64,000 bases of DNA from Clostridium gallinarum (GTDB lineage Bacteria > Bacillota > Clostridia > Clostridiales > Clostridiaceae): NCBI RefSeq assembly GCF_014836325.1, contig NZ_JACSQZ010000006.1:27814-91813 (forward strand), written 5' to 3'. Each line of letters opens with the position of its first letter. Positions within the stretch are counted from its first letter, which is position 1. Positions 17,212 to 25,877 of the stretch are shown one piece after another. Below the pieces are notes generated by a model. That model was not told where the DNA came from. It saw only the letters and a list, made by a program, of their open reading frames with translations, and did no database searches. The position numbers and the translations under genes were made by a program.

Positions 17212-18258
17212 ATGGAGATATTGAAAATTTTAATTGGAGAATTTAATAATAAAGAAGTTGAAAGTTATAGCTTAAGAAATTCAAAAGGTTTTGGAATAAA
17301 TGTATTAAATTATGGTGGAATAATAACAGATGTATTAGTACCAGATAAAAATGGAATAATAGAAAATGTTGTTATGAAGTATAAGGATATTAATGTTTAT
17401 AAGGAAAATCCTTCTTACTATGGAGCTTTAATTGGTAGAACTTCAGGAAGAATAGCTGATGGAGAAGTGACTGTTAACAATACTACTTTAAAGCTAAATA
17501 AAAATTATGGAGTTAATCAAGGACATGGTGGAGATATAGGGTTTAGTAAAAAGTTTTTAAATGCTAAAACTAGTGCAAATGAAAGTGAAGCATATGTTGA
17601 GTTTGATTATTTAAGCCCATCAGGAGAAGAAGGTTATCCAGGAAATTTAGAACTTAAAGTTAGATATACAATAACAGAAGAAAATGAATTAAAGATATCC
17701 TATAGAGCTATTAGTGATGAAGATACATTAGTAAATTTAACAAATCATAGTTACTTTAATTTAAGTGGTAATTGTAAAGATAATATATTAAATCATCATT
17801 TATATATAGATAGTGATTTTCTAGTAGAGCTTAATGAAAACTCAGTGCCTACTGGGAATATTATAGAAATTGGAGGAACTCCTTTTGATTTTACAAATCC
17901 TAAAACTATTGGTAGAGATATTAATGAAGAAGATTATCAATTGGAAATTGGACAAGGCTACGATCATTGTTGGATTTTAAATAGTGGAAATGATGTTAAA
18001 ATGAGACTTTATCATAAAGATTCTGGTAGACAAATGGATGTATATACTAATCAAAATGGTGTTGTACTATACACTCAAAACTTTCCAGATGAAGAACTTT
18101 TAGATTGTAATAAAAAGCCGAATAGAAGAGATGCTATAGCAATAGAAACTCAAAGTCCGCCAATTGGTAGAGATAATGTATTTGCAAAATATTCACTTCT
18201 TAAAAAGGGAGAAGAATATAGTAAGGAAACCATATATAAATTTTCAACAATAAAGTAG
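17212..18258 (+). CDS. galM: Aldose 1-epimerase (galactose mutarotase)
   Basis: Interconverts alpha and beta anomers of aldohexoses. The 348-residue beta-sandwich protein has the family motifs GRTSGRIADGE (around residue 82), NLTNHSYFNLSG with the catalytic His, GYDHCWIL, and IETQSPP with the catalytic Glu. It has its own promoter and a terminator, so it is monocistronic. No other gal or Leloir gene is in the window; it may simply support sugar uptake together with glcK nearby. Confidence 0.93.
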   Translation: MEILKILIGEFNNKEVESYSLRNSKGFGINVLNYGGIITDVLVPDKNGIIENVVMKYKDINVYKENPSYYGALIGRTSGRIADGEVTVNNTTLKLNKNYGVNQGHGGDIGFSKKFLNAKTSANESEAYVEFDYLSPSGEEGYPGNLELKVRYTITEENELKISYRAISDEDTLVNLTNHSYFNLSGNCKDNILNHHLYIDSDFLVELNENSVPTGNIIEIGGTPFDFTNPKTIGRDINEEDYQLEIGQGYDHCWILNSGNDVKMRLYHKDSGRQMDVYTNQNGVVLYTQNFPDEELLDCNKKPNRRDAIAIETQSPPIGRDNVFAKYSLLKKGEEYSKETIYKFSTIK

Positions 18259-18263
18259 AAGAA

Positions 18264-18297
18264 AAAAGCCTCAGGAAGTTCCTGAGGCTTTTATTTT
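18264..18297. terminator. Bidirectional terminator between galM and DUF2812 gene
   Basis: AAGCCTCAGG (18266-18275) and CCTGAGGCTT (18281-18290), with A run before and T run after. It serves both convergent genes. Confidence 0.9.
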
Positions 18298-18303
18298 TAA
18301 AAT

Positions 18304-18921
18304 TTAGTTTTGATTTATAGTTTTTTTATATAATTTATTTGATTTATATATAAAATAAAAATAAAATGATATAAATATAGGGAAAATAAGCCATATAAAA
18401 CCTCTTGATAAGGCAAAAGGAGTTTCAAACAAAAAGCTTTTCCAAAAATTTATTCCGGTTTTATTCCATAATCCTGGAGTATAGTATAGAGATTTTGGGT
18501 TTATAAAAGCTTCAAAATTTATAGCACCCGTATTAATAAATATAAATAATAGTGCTAAATAGCTCATAGAAGAAGAAAGCCATATATTAGAGGCTCTTTT
18601 ATATCTAGAAGCCTTTGATAAGTTATCAGAAAAAATATCTTCTTGGCTATTAGGAGATGTTTTTTCAAAATATTGCTTTCCGCTAGATTTGGAACCATAA
18701 ATATGTTTCCAGCCAGAGTCTTCAAATAAAGTACAATAATCAATAAAATCCTTATTAGATTTAAAGTTTCTATAATCAATTTTATAAATAACATCTTTAG
18801 GAGTTATTCTTTTGAACTTATATCCCAAAGATTTATTAGTAAATTTATATCCTTTATGAGACATTTCATTAAGCCATTTTTCTTCTTTAGTAAAATCAAT
18901 AAAGCATTTGAAAACCTTCAT
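18304..18921 (-). CDS. DUF2812 membrane protein
   Basis: The 205-residue protein has a soluble N-terminal DUF2812 domain (VFKCFIDFTKEEKWLNEMS, then KNYKF-like beta-rich segments, WKHIYGSKSSGKQYFEK) and two C-terminal membrane helices near residues 115-135 and 170-195. Such proteins are usually encoded beside a PadR regulator, as here, where the padR gene ends 12 bases upstream. The family is of unknown function, perhaps a sensor or partner of the repressor system. GGGGGA ribosome site before ATG. Confidence 0.85.
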   Translation of the reverse strand: MKVFKCFIDFTKEEKWLNEMSHKGYKFTNKSLGYKFKRITPKDVIYKIDYRNFKSNKDFIDYCTLFEDSGWKHIYGSKSSGKQYFEKTSPNSQEDIFSDNLSKASRYKRASNIWLSSSMSYLALLFIFINTGAINFEAFINPKSLYYTPGLWNKTGINFWKSFLFETPFALSRGFIWLIFPIFISFYFYFIYKSNKLYKKTINQN

Positions 18922-18933
18922 AGATGTATCCCC

Positions 18934-19248
18934 CTAATTATTTAAAGATTTTTCAGTAATTCTTGTCATATGCTTGATTCTTTCTAAGTCAAGTATTAAT
19001 ATTTCGCGACCTTTTTCAGTAATTTGATATACTTTTCTTCTTTTATCATCACTAGGAACTGGCTTTATGAAACTAAGTTTAATTAAATTTTCTATAGCAC
19101 CATATAATGTACCAGCAGCTAGCCTTACTTCACCATTACTTAAGTCTTCGACTTTTTGCATTATAAGGTATCCGTGAGCAGGTTCTAGTAAAGCAAGAAG
19201 AATATAGAAAGTAGTTTCAGTAAGTGGTAAATTCTTATTTCTTTTCAT
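18934..19248 (-). CDS. PadR-family transcriptional regulator
   Basis: Winged-helix repressor, 104 residues, short PadR subfamily 2 type. Motifs: LTETTFYILLALLEPAHGY at the start, the wing-helix LAAGTLYGAIENLIKL, and DDKRRKVYQITEKGREIL. Start chosen at ATG 19248 after AGAGGTG; a GTG two codons earlier overlaps the ribosome site. Upstream lie three copies of a 19-bp palindrome, very likely its own operators. It forms a two-gene operon with the DUF2812 gene. PadR proteins usually sense phenolics, drugs or peptides; the ligand here is unknown. Confidence 0.92.
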   Translation of the reverse strand: MKRNKNLPLTETTFYILLALLEPAHGYLIMQKVEDLSNGEVRLAAGTLYGAIENLIKLSFIKPVPSDDKRRKVYQITEKGREILILDLERIKHMTRITEKSLNN

Positions 19249-19257
19249 ATACACCTC

Positions 19258-19319
19258 TATATAGTTAAACTTTATACAGTTAAACTGTATAGTTTTATTA
19301 TATATAGTTATACTGTATA
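19258..19319 (-). promoter_or_regulatory. Three PadR-type palindromic operators
   Basis: Site 2, TATACAGTTAAACTGTATA (19273-19291), is a perfect 9+1+9 palindrome. Site 1 (19258-19276, TATATAGTTAAACTTTATA) shares its TATA with site 2. Site 3 (19301-19319, TATATAGTTATACTGTATA) is a further near match. Centres are 15 and 28 bases apart. Tandem sites immediately before padR suggest autorepression. Confidence 0.75.
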
Positions 19320-19424
19320 TTGCAACCTAAAATATAAAATATTTATATAGAACGTAGGGTTTTATCATTTTTATTGAATTTACTATATAAAATATAAGTA
19401 GATAATAAATTGAGAGGTGCTTAT

Positions 19425-20207
19425 ATGAAAGGAAAAACTTTATATGAATTGTTTATAGGGTTATTAGCATTAATGCTTTCTGTTATGCTTATTTTAGATT
19501 TAATGTATAAGCTTCCCTTAATGGTTGTAAAAAGCTTTTATTATATTAATTTTATTGTAAGTATCTTATTCTTATGTGATTATATAATAAGAATAATTAT
19601 TTCTAAGAAAAAGATAAATTTTATCATTAATAACATTGTAGATTTTCTTTCTACAATTCCTTTTATAGTTATTGGAATTGCAATTTTGAGATTAGATATA
19701 TTAAACTTTATAAATTTAAAAGTAAGGATAGAAATAGTAAAAGTAATATTGTTAATTATTTTAATTATTAAGTTTAAGAATAAAATTAAAGAAACAGTCA
19801 AAGTTAATAAATTTAACTACTTATTAATTGTAACGACAATTATAATAGTGTTAGGAGCAGTTATAATTTCATTACTTGAGGATATGACCTTTGGGGATGC
19901 AATTTGGTGGAGCTTTGTTACTTTTACTACTGTTGGATATGGGGATGTATTATTGACAACTAGTTTAGGAAGATTAGTTGCTATAATTCTTATGATTTTT
20001 GGAATAGGTTTTATAGGAATAACAACAAGCACTATAGCTGCTTATATTGTGAATAAAGATATAAGAAGGGATAAAAAAAGAAATTTTAGAGATGAAACCA
20101 TAGAATTTATTAAATACAGAATAGATAATTTAGATAATATTTCAGACGAAGAGTTAGATAATATATACAAAACCTTAAGGGTTTTAAGAGAAAATAAGAA
20201 AGGATAG
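19425..20207 (+). CDS. Potassium-channel-family protein
   Basis: Probable tetrameric cation channel, 260 residues. Several hydrophobic helices from residue 8 to 145 resemble a voltage-sensor-like S1-S4 unit, followed by the pore: pore helix IWWSFVTF, selectivity filter TTVGYGDV (about residues 167-174) and the inner helix LVAIILMIFGIGFIG. A charged C-terminal tail (RRDKKRNFRDETIEF...) follows; no RCK domain is seen. Start chosen at ATG 19425 after GAGAGGTG; a TTG at 19410 lies upstream of that site. Gene 20221 starts 13 bases after it, so they may be co-transcribed. Confidence 0.9.
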   Translation: MKGKTLYELFIGLLALMLSVMLILDLMYKLPLMVVKSFYYINFIVSILFLCDYIIRIIISKKKINFIINNIVDFLSTIPFIVIGIAILRLDILNFINLKVRIEIVKVILLIILIIKFKNKIKETVKVNKFNYLLIVTTIIIVLGAVIISLLEDMTFGDAIWWSFVTFTTVGYGDVLLTTSLGRLVAIILMIFGIGFIGITTSTIAAYIVNKDIRRDKKRNFRDETIEFIKYRIDNLDNISDEELDNIYKTLRVLRENKKG

Positions 20208-20220
20208 AATATAAAATATT

Positions 20221-21351
20221 ATGAAAAATAGAATTAAAATTATAGTTATTGGCTTAATTATAATATTAAGTGCATCATACATAGGTTATGTAAATTTATA
20301 TAAGTATATAAAAAAGGTGGATTTACCTTCAGTTATATCTACTGAGGAAATTTCAAGAGAAGAGGGCTTATTATTAAATTTTATTAATAATAAATTAATG
20401 AATGATAAGGGGGGAATATATACTAACTATAGCAATAAAAAAACAGAGGGTGATTTAACTAAGGGACATGATATACTATCTGAATCACAAGGTATTATCT
20501 TAAATTACTATTTATATAATAATGATGAAATAGAATATGAAAATATTTTTAAATATATTAAAGAAAATATGATATTAAAAAATGGACTAATAAGTTGGAG
20601 GATTGAAGAAAATCAGCCTTCTAATGTTTCAGCAACTATAGATGATTTAAGAATAGCAAGATCTTTAATTTTAGCAAGTAATGAATTTAATAGTTTAAAA
20701 TATAGATATTATGGTCTTAAAATTGCAAATGGAATTAAGGAAAATTTAGTTATAGATAATAGGTTAATAGATTTTGAAGATGGATATGGCAAAAGTAATG
20801 TAACTACTTTATGTTATTTAGATTTATATGCAATGGATATACTATCTTTATTTGATGAAGATTGGAAGAATATATATAATAAATCTTTTGAAATTATTAA
20901 TAATGGTTTTATAAGTAATGAGCTACCTTTATATAGAAAGTTCTATGATGGAGATAAGGAAGCTTATGATAATGAAGAAAAAGCAGATACATTATTATCT
21001 ATATTAGTTATTTTAAATAAGGCAGAAGTACATGAAGATGTAAGTGAAAGTGTGAATTGGCTAAAAAGTAGATTAAAATGGTATGGTTATATTTCAACAA
21101 CTTATGATATTAATACAATGGAAGAAAGTAGAGTAGAATCAACATCTATTTATGCAAACCTAGCTTTAATAGGAAAAGTTATAAATGATAAAGAGCTGTA
21201 TGATTTATCAATAAAGAAAATGAAAAACTTTCAAGTTCTAAATATAGAAAGTGATATTTATGGAGCTTTTGGCTATGAAACTTCTAATGAAGTGTATTCT
21301 TATGATAATTTAAATGCATTATTAGCTTTTAGAAGAGATTTTAATAAATAA
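20221..21351 (+). CDS. GH8-like membrane-anchored or secreted protein
   Basis: A 376-residue protein with an N-terminal signal anchor (KIIVIGLIIILSASYIGYV, residues 6-24) and a likely (alpha/alpha)6-barrel domain. Segments resembling glycoside hydrolase family 8 are LSESQGIILNYYLYNN (compare SEGQGY motif) and ATIDDLRIARSLILA (compare the ATDGDxDIA motif with catalytic residues). Identity outside these segments is low, and the acid residues expected in GH8 are only partly recognisable, so activity is uncertain. Weak ribosome site; probably read with the upstream channel gene. Repeat R2 copy 1 begins eight bases after its stop. Confidence 0.6.
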   Translation: MKNRIKIIVIGLIIILSASYIGYVNLYKYIKKVDLPSVISTEEISREEGLLLNFINNKLMNDKGGIYTNYSNKKTEGDLTKGHDILSESQGIILNYYLYNNDEIEYENIFKYIKENMILKNGLISWRIEENQPSNVSATIDDLRIARSLILASNEFNSLKYRYYGLKIANGIKENLVIDNRLIDFEDGYGKSNVTTLCYLDLYAMDILSLFDEDWKNIYNKSFEIINNGFISNELPLYRKFYDGDKEAYDNEEKADTLLSILVILNKAEVHEDVSESVNWLKSRLKWYGYISTTYDINTMEESRVESTSIYANLALIGKVINDKELYDLSIKKMKNFQVLNIESDIYGAFGYETSNEVYSYDNLNALLAFRRDFNK

Positions 21352-21358
21352 CTTAAAT

Positions 21359-21444
21359 CCTTCAGTTTGCAAAGGGATAAACATTGTGTGAGGTTGACTT
21401 GGAGCGCATGGGAGGGAACGAGGAATATAATGTTTATCTTTTTT
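21359..21444 (+). repeat. R2 structured repeat, copy 1 (arm type A)
   Basis: Starts CCTTCAGTTTG, then arm GGGATAAACATT, core GAGGTTGACTTGGAGCGC...GAACGAGGAATAT, matching arm AATGTTTATC and a T run. The arm pair holds G-T wobbles here (GGG against CTT), while other type A copies have GAG against CTC. Lies just downstream of the GH8-like gene. Confidence 0.8.
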
Positions 21445-21536
21445 ATGTAAGGTATATTTAAAAAGTTTTAATAATTTTATTGATTTAGGTGAAAAATAAA
21501 GTTATTACTAAAGATAAGCCTTATATGGAGGGAAAA

Positions 21537-23690
21537 ATGAAAAATATATTTAAAATATTTATTAGAGATTTAAAAAGTGTTTTAAAAAATTGGGTTGCAT
21601 TAATAATTATATTAGGACTTATTGTACTACCGTCTTTATATGCTTGGTTTAATATAAGAGCAAGTTGGGACCCTTATGGGAATACTGGTGGTATAAAGGT
21701 TGCTATTGTTAATAATGATAAGGGGGGAAATCTTCAAGATAAGTTTATAAGTATTGGAGATGAGCTTGTAGAAAAACTTAGAGAAAATACGAGTTTAGGA
21801 TGGCAGTTTGTTTCTGAAGAAGAAGGGAATATTGGAGTTGAAAGAGGAAAATATTATGCAACTATAATAATTCCTGAAGAGTTTACAGAAGAAACCTTAT
21901 CAATAGTTAATAGGCCAATTAAAAGGCCAATATTAATATATAAGGTTAATGAAAAGAGCAATGCTATTGCACCAAAAATAACTGATAAGGGAGTTACTAC
22001 AATAAAGTCGCAGGTTGATAGTAATATAATTGAAACTGTAGATGGGGTAATATTTAAGATACTAAATGAAGCAGGAGTTAGTTTAGAAGGGTCTAAGGAT
22101 AAAATATTAAAGCTTATGAATGGAATTATTAGCTTAAATGAAAGAATACCTGAAATTGAAAATATAATAAATGAGGCAGCAGATGGAAGCTTAAAAGCAG
22201 AAGGTTTAGTAGAAAAAGCAAAAGAAAATCTTCCATTATTAGATGAGACTTTGTCTTCAAGTGATAGTTTATTAGTTGATACTAAAAATGCTTTAGAAAA
22301 GTCAAAAGGAGCATTAAAAGAAGTAGCACCAGTAGTAAAATCTGATTTAGAATTAGTAAATAGAGAACTTAATAATTTAGAAGGTATTATTAACTCACTT
22401 ATAAATACTACTATAGATAAAAATGCTATTATAAATGGACTTGATAATATTAGTATTAAATTTGGAGAAATAAATAGTAAGATTAATAGTGTTTTAAAAG
22501 CATTAGAGCCATTATCTAAGTTTAATGAAAATATAAAAGAAATAGTTAATGATTTAAATTTAGCAAGTTCTAAAATAAATTCAGCAATAGACATTATTGG
22601 AAACATACAAAGTGAAATTAATAATGCAAAACCTATAGATAAAACTAAACTTCAAGAAATTAAAACTTTAATAGAAAGTAATAAAAGTATAATAAACAAT
22701 ATTTTAAATAATTATGATTCTACATATATTCCAGCTATAAATAACGCAATAGATGAACTAACTAATATTAGTGATAATAGTATTAAGCTTATAGGAGAAG
22801 CAAGAGAAGCTATTCCAGATATAAATAGTTTGCTTGATACTTTAGATAAAGCATTAAATTTAGGAATGGAAGATATAGAAAAACTAAGAAATGAAATGCC
22901 AACTATAAAGAGTAGCTTAGGAGAAATATCAAGGAAATTATCAACAATAAATAACGAAGGTGAAATAGATAAATTATTATCTCTTTTAAAAAATGATTGG
23001 GAAGCTGTAAGTGAGTTTTTAGCAAGTCCTGTAGAAATTGAAGAAGAAATATTATTTTCTATTCCTAACTATGGATCAGCTATGTCACCATTTTATTCAA
23101 CTTTAGCTTTATGGGTAGGATCCCTAATATTAGTTTCACTTTTAACTACTGAACCCCATGGATTTAAAGAAAAAATTAAATTTAAACCTTATGAAAAATA
23201 CTTTGGAAAGTTATTAACCTTTGGAGTTATAGGAATGTGTCAAACAATAATTCTTACCTTAGGAGATTTGTATTTATTAAAATGCTATGTATTAAATAAA
23301 TGGCTATTTATAGGCGTCAGTATATTAAGTAGTATAATATTTATTATTATAGTCTATACATTAGTATCTATATTTGGAAATGTAGGAAAGGCACTAGCAG
23401 TAATATTATTAGTTATACAAGTAGCTGGAGCAGGAGGAACCTTCCCAGTAGAAGTAATGCCAAGTTTCTTTAAAAAAGTAAATCCATTACTACCTTTTAC
23501 CTATGCAATTTCAGCAATGAGAGAAGCAGTAGCAGGTATAGTTAAAGAAAACCTAACTAGAGATATACTTATGCTTTTAAGCTATGGAGTAATATTTATA
23601 ATAATAGGATTATTCTTAAAAGGGCCTATTAATAAGGCAAGTAAGAAATTTATAGAAAAATTAAATGAAAGTGGACTGATAGGACACTAA
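21537..23690 (+). CDS. YhgE/Pip-type membrane protein
   Basis: Large protein of 717 residues of the YhgE/Pip (phage infection protein) family, related to ABC-2 permeases. N-terminus: basic leader and one membrane helix (NWVALIIILGLIVLPSLYA), then the typical YAWFNI-ASWDPYGNTGGIKVAIVN segment. A long extracellular coiled-coil-rich region (about residues 190-490, many Ile/Asn/Lys heptads) follows, and five to six C-terminal membrane helices (from SPFYSTLALWVGSLIL onward, with AGAGGTFPVEVMPSFF). ATG 21537 follows TGGAGGG at good spacing; an in-frame GTG at 21489 lacks one. The family serves as phage receptor in Lactococcus and is linked to surface secretion; the role here is inferred. Confidence 0.9.
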   Translation: MKNIFKIFIRDLKSVLKNWVALIIILGLIVLPSLYAWFNIRASWDPYGNTGGIKVAIVNNDKGGNLQDKFISIGDELVEKLRENTSLGWQFVSEEEGNIGVERGKYYATIIIPEEFTEETLSIVNRPIKRPILIYKVNEKSNAIAPKITDKGVTTIKSQVDSNIIETVDGVIFKILNEAGVSLEGSKDKILKLMNGIISLNERIPEIENIINEAADGSLKAEGLVEKAKENLPLLDETLSSSDSLLVDTKNALEKSKGALKEVAPVVKSDLELVNRELNNLEGIINSLINTTIDKNAIINGLDNISIKFGEINSKINSVLKALEPLSKFNENIKEIVNDLNLASSKINSAIDIIGNIQSEINNAKPIDKTKLQEIKTLIESNKSIINNILNNYDSTYIPAINNAIDELTNISDNSIKLIGEAREAIPDINSLLDTLDKALNLGMEDIEKLRNEMPTIKSSLGEISRKLSTINNEGEIDKLLSLLKNDWEAVSEFLASPVEIEEEILFSIPNYGSAMSPFYSTLALWVGSLILVSLLTTEPHGFKEKIKFKPYEKYFGKLLTFGVIGMCQTIILTLGDLYLLKCYVLNKWLFIGVSILSSIIFIIIVYTLVSIFGNVGKALAVILLVIQVAGAGGTFPVEVMPSFFKKVNPLLPFTYAISAMREAVAGIVKENLTRDILMLLSYGVIFIIIGLFLKGPINKASKKFIEKLNESGLIGH

Positions 23691-23693
23691 TAT

Positions 23694-23860
23694 AAGATTG
23701 CATAGCAATCTTATAAATTAAGAATTAAGAATGAAAAATGAAGAATTTAGGAGGTTTTGCTACAGCAAAACTTAATTTCAATTGTGCATAGCACATTCTT
23801 TTCAAAAATCTGAAGGATTTTTTTCTTTAATTTTTCATTCTTAATTTTAAATTTTTCATT
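23694..23860. repeat. R1 modular hairpin repeat, copy 3
   Basis: Begins AAGATTGC-ATA-GCAATCTT four bases after the YhgE-like stop, then the left terminal repeat (AATTAAGAATGAAAAATG...), hairpins TTTTGC-TACA-GCAAAA, TGTGC-ATA-GCACA and AAATC-TGAAG-GATTT, and the right terminal repeat (CATTCTTAATTTTAAATTT...). It ends where the minus-strand stop codon of the next gene starts (23860-23862). Confidence 0.8.
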
Positions 23861-24375
23861 TAAATTATGTGTTCGATAATAGAGTTTATTTCTTTTATTT
23901 CCTTGTCTGTGTAAGTTTCTATTTTATAGTCATATGAGTAATCGTCTAATGCTCTTTCTGTTTTATGGTTATTTTGTTCTGTTGTTAAATTACTTTTATA
24001 ATCTAATCTAGTTATATGTATAGAAATAGTTTCCCCTATGGCTCTTAAACATTCTATTTCCTTAGGAAATCTTGCATCTGGTATTATAGCTATATCAAAA
24101 TCATCTTTAGATAAGTTCAGTATTTGAAGTAGTTCATTAATCAAGAACATCTCGTCTTGTTCTCTCATTTTATCTCCTAATTTTTGAAGAATATCTCTAC
24201 CAATATCATCTTTAACTCCATTCCAATTATAGACTTGAGTTGCAACCATTTTTAAGTAATCAGCATAATGAATTATAAAAACTTTTTTTCCTTTGCTTTC
24301 TAGTATAAATTTAAGCTTTTTTGCAAGAGTGTCTTTACCATGTCCTGCACCACCAGAAATTGATATACATTTCAT
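23860..24375 (-). CDS. P-loop kinase, deoxynucleoside monophosphate kinase-like
   Basis: The 171-residue protein starts with a Walker A loop (ISGGAGHGKDTLAKKL, residues 6-21) and carries VFIIHYADYLKMVA and FDIAIIPDARFPKEIE, a pattern like phage-type dNMP kinases (T4 gp1 family) and related adenylate-kinase-fold enzymes. Substrate not proven. AAGGAGG ribosome site before ATG. It is the only minus-strand gene here, isolated between R1 and R2 repeats, and may be an accessory gene. Alternatives are a dephospho-CoA-kinase-like or shikimate-kinase-like enzyme, but the IPDARFPKEIE segment favours dNMP kinase. Confidence 0.65.
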   Translation of the reverse strand: MKCISISGGAGHGKDTLAKKLKFILESKGKKVFIIHYADYLKMVATQVYNWNGVKDDIGRDILQKLGDKMREQDEMFLINELLQILNLSKDDFDIAIIPDARFPKEIECLRAIGETISIHITRLDYKSNLTTEQNNHKTERALDDYSYDYKIETYTDKEIKEINSIIEHII

Positions 24376-24418
24376 TAATATGTCCTCCTTGGCATCATAT
24401 AATATATGAGATAACTTT

Positions 24419-24467
24419 TAGAAAGTTATAAAAATGTTATCTAGTGAATAACATTTTTAATTTCATT
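24419..24467 (+). other. Hairpin upstream of R2 copy 2
   Basis: GAAAGTTATAAAAATGTTAT and the complementary ATAACATTTTT-AATTTC form a long A/T-rich stem that ends just before the R2 element. Similar hairpins precede R2 copies 5 (33236-33282) and 7 (51961-52009). The remainder of the 24376-24850 gap holds only R2 copies 2 and 3 and A/T-rich sequence; no ORF is credible. Confidence 0.55.
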
Positions 24468-24558
24468 CCTTCAGTTAGCAAAGAGATAAACATTGTATGA
24501 GGTTGACTTGGAGCGTATGCGACGGAGCAAGGAATATAATGTTTATCTCTTATTTTAT
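24468..24558 (+). repeat. R2 structured repeat, copy 2 (arm type A)
   Basis: CCTTCAGTTAG, arm AAGAGATAAACATT, core GAGGTTGACTTGGAGCG then GCGACGGAGCAAGGAATAT, arm AATGTTTATCTCTT, then TATTTTATT. Arms are perfectly complementary over 14 bases. Confidence 0.85.
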
Positions 24559-24652
24559 TACTTAGGAAATTATATCTATGTACAAATTGTAGATAATTTT
24601 ATCAGAATAGTAAAATTCGTAGTGTAAGAATTAGAGTTCTTATAATTTCCTT

Positions 24653-24739
24653 CCTTCAGTTTGGAAGTGTTAAAATATCATAGCAAGGTGACTTGGAGCT
24701 GTAAGGCGGAACCTGATATGATACTTTAACACTTTTTTT
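24653..24739 (+). repeat. R2 structured repeat, copy 3 (arm type B)
   Basis: Same CCTTCAGTTTG entry and GGTGACTTGGAGC core as type A, but arms are AAGTGTTAAAATATCATA and TATGATACTTTAACACTT (17 of 18 pairs), unrelated in sequence to the type A arms. Ends in a run of seven T. Confidence 0.85.
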
Positions 24740-24850
24740 ATATTAAAATTATAAAAATACTTATATATATTAATAAGTTTCTTAAAGATTATATCATAAC
24801 ATATTTATAATTATTGAAAAATATATTATAATAAATTAAAATTATATTAT

Positions 24851-24936
24851 GCGGATGTGGCGGAATGGCAGACGCATCATCTTGAGGGGGTGACGGGGGT
24901 ATCCTCGTGCGGGTTCAAGTCCCGCCATCTGCACCA
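24851..24936 (+). tRNA. tRNA-Leu (anticodon GAG)
   Basis: Complete class II tRNA with encoded CCA. Acceptor GCGGATG pairs with CATCTGC; anticodon stem TCATC/GGTGA encloses loop TTGAGGG, giving anticodon GAG, which reads CUC and CUU. Long variable arm (CGGGG...CCTCG) and T arm GCGGG-TTCAAGT-CCCGC. It lies 2.7 kb upstream of leuA, whose T-box leader has a CUU specifier. Confidence 0.96.
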
Positions 24937-25023
24937 ATTTATAGATTTTAGATTAAGAATATAAATTAATAGATAGTAAAAAGAAAGGTCAGAGTATATT
25001 TTATTCTGACTTTTATAATTTTC

Positions 25024-25112
25024 AACATTTAGTTGTAAATATTGAAATATCATAGTAAGGTGAATTGGAGCTGGAAGGCAGATCCTGGATATGATGCTTT
25101 AACACTTTTATT
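25024..25112 (+). repeat. R2 structured repeat, copy 4 (type B, decayed)
   Basis: Recognisable from ATATCATAGTAAGGTGAATTGG and GGATATGATGCTTTAACACTTTT, but the entry motif and left arm have drifted (TATTGAAATATCATA against TATGATGCTTTAACA). Lies just before the GyrI-like gene, and its bases give a false in-frame N-terminal extension to that gene. Confidence 0.7.
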
Positions 25113-25143
25113 ATTATTTATAATAAGTTATAGGAGAATTATT

Positions 25144-25800
25144 ATGGAAAAAATAGATTATAAAAAGAAATATAAGGAGTTATATTTACCTAAAACAAGT
25201 CCTATGGAAATATTAGTGCCTAAAATGAACTTTATAATGGTTGATGGAAAAGGAGATCCTAATGATAAAGAAGGGGAGTATCCAAAGGCAATTGAGTTGT
25301 TATATGCTATATCATATACAATAAAGATGAATAAGGAAATTAGAAAAGAAATAGAAGGATATTTTGATTATGTTGTTCCACCTCTAGAAGGGTTATGGTG
25401 GTTAGAAGATGATGACATGGATTTTAGTAAAAAACATAAATATATTTGGACATCTATGATAAGACAACCTGAATTCGTTACTAAGGAAATTTTTGAACTT
25501 GCTTGTAATGAAGTTAAAAAGAAAAAGCCTAATTTAGATGTAAGTAAAGCAAGATTTGAAGTTTTTAACGAAGGATTATGTGTCCAATGTATGCATATTG
25601 GTTCTTTTGATGAGGAATATAAAACTACTGCTAAAATGGATGAGTATATTAAAGAAAATAACTTAATTGATGATATATGCGGAGTTTATGAAGATGGAAA
25701 AATAAAAAGACATCATGAAATATATTTATCAGATCCAAGGAGATGTAGTGTAGAAAAAATGAAAACTGTAATTAGACATCCTGTAAGAAGGAATGTGTAA
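25144..25800 (+). CDS. GyrI-like small-molecule-binding domain protein
   Basis: The 218-residue protein belongs to the stand-alone GyrI-like family (COG4832-type). Typical segments are the N-terminal YKKKYKELYLPKTSPMEILVPKMNFIMVDGKGDPN, the central Trp-rich PPLEGLWWLED and the C-terminal HHEIYLSDPRR. Start set at ATG 25144 after ATAGGAG; an upstream in-frame Met at 25042 lies inside decayed repeat R2 and is rejected. Members bind hydrophobic ligands and some hydrolyse reactive compounds; the function here is unknown. Monocistronic, 78 bases before the HAD gene. Confidence 0.85.
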   Translation: MEKIDYKKKYKELYLPKTSPMEILVPKMNFIMVDGKGDPNDKEGEYPKAIELLYAISYTIKMNKEIRKEIEGYFDYVVPPLEGLWWLEDDDMDFSKKHKYIWTSMIRQPEFVTKEIFELACNEVKKKKPNLDVSKARFEVFNEGLCVQCMHIGSFDEEYKTTAKMDEYIKENNLIDDICGVYEDGKIKRHHEIYLSDPRRCSVEKMKTVIRHPVRRNV

Positions 25801-25877
25801 TTTTGCCTAAGTATATTTTAATATGTTATTATTAAATAAAGTAATAAAATTTAAGCGTAAGATAAATTGGAGGAAAT

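Noticed and set aside
21854..22606. 250-codon minus-strand frame in the YhgE-like gene
   Set aside because: Antisense of a repetitive coiled-coil stretch; Ser/Leu/Ile-rich and no start signal.
25042..25143. N-terminal extension of the GyrI-like gene
   Set aside because: Its codons come from decayed R2 copy 4, and the ATG at 25144 has a clear ribosome site.
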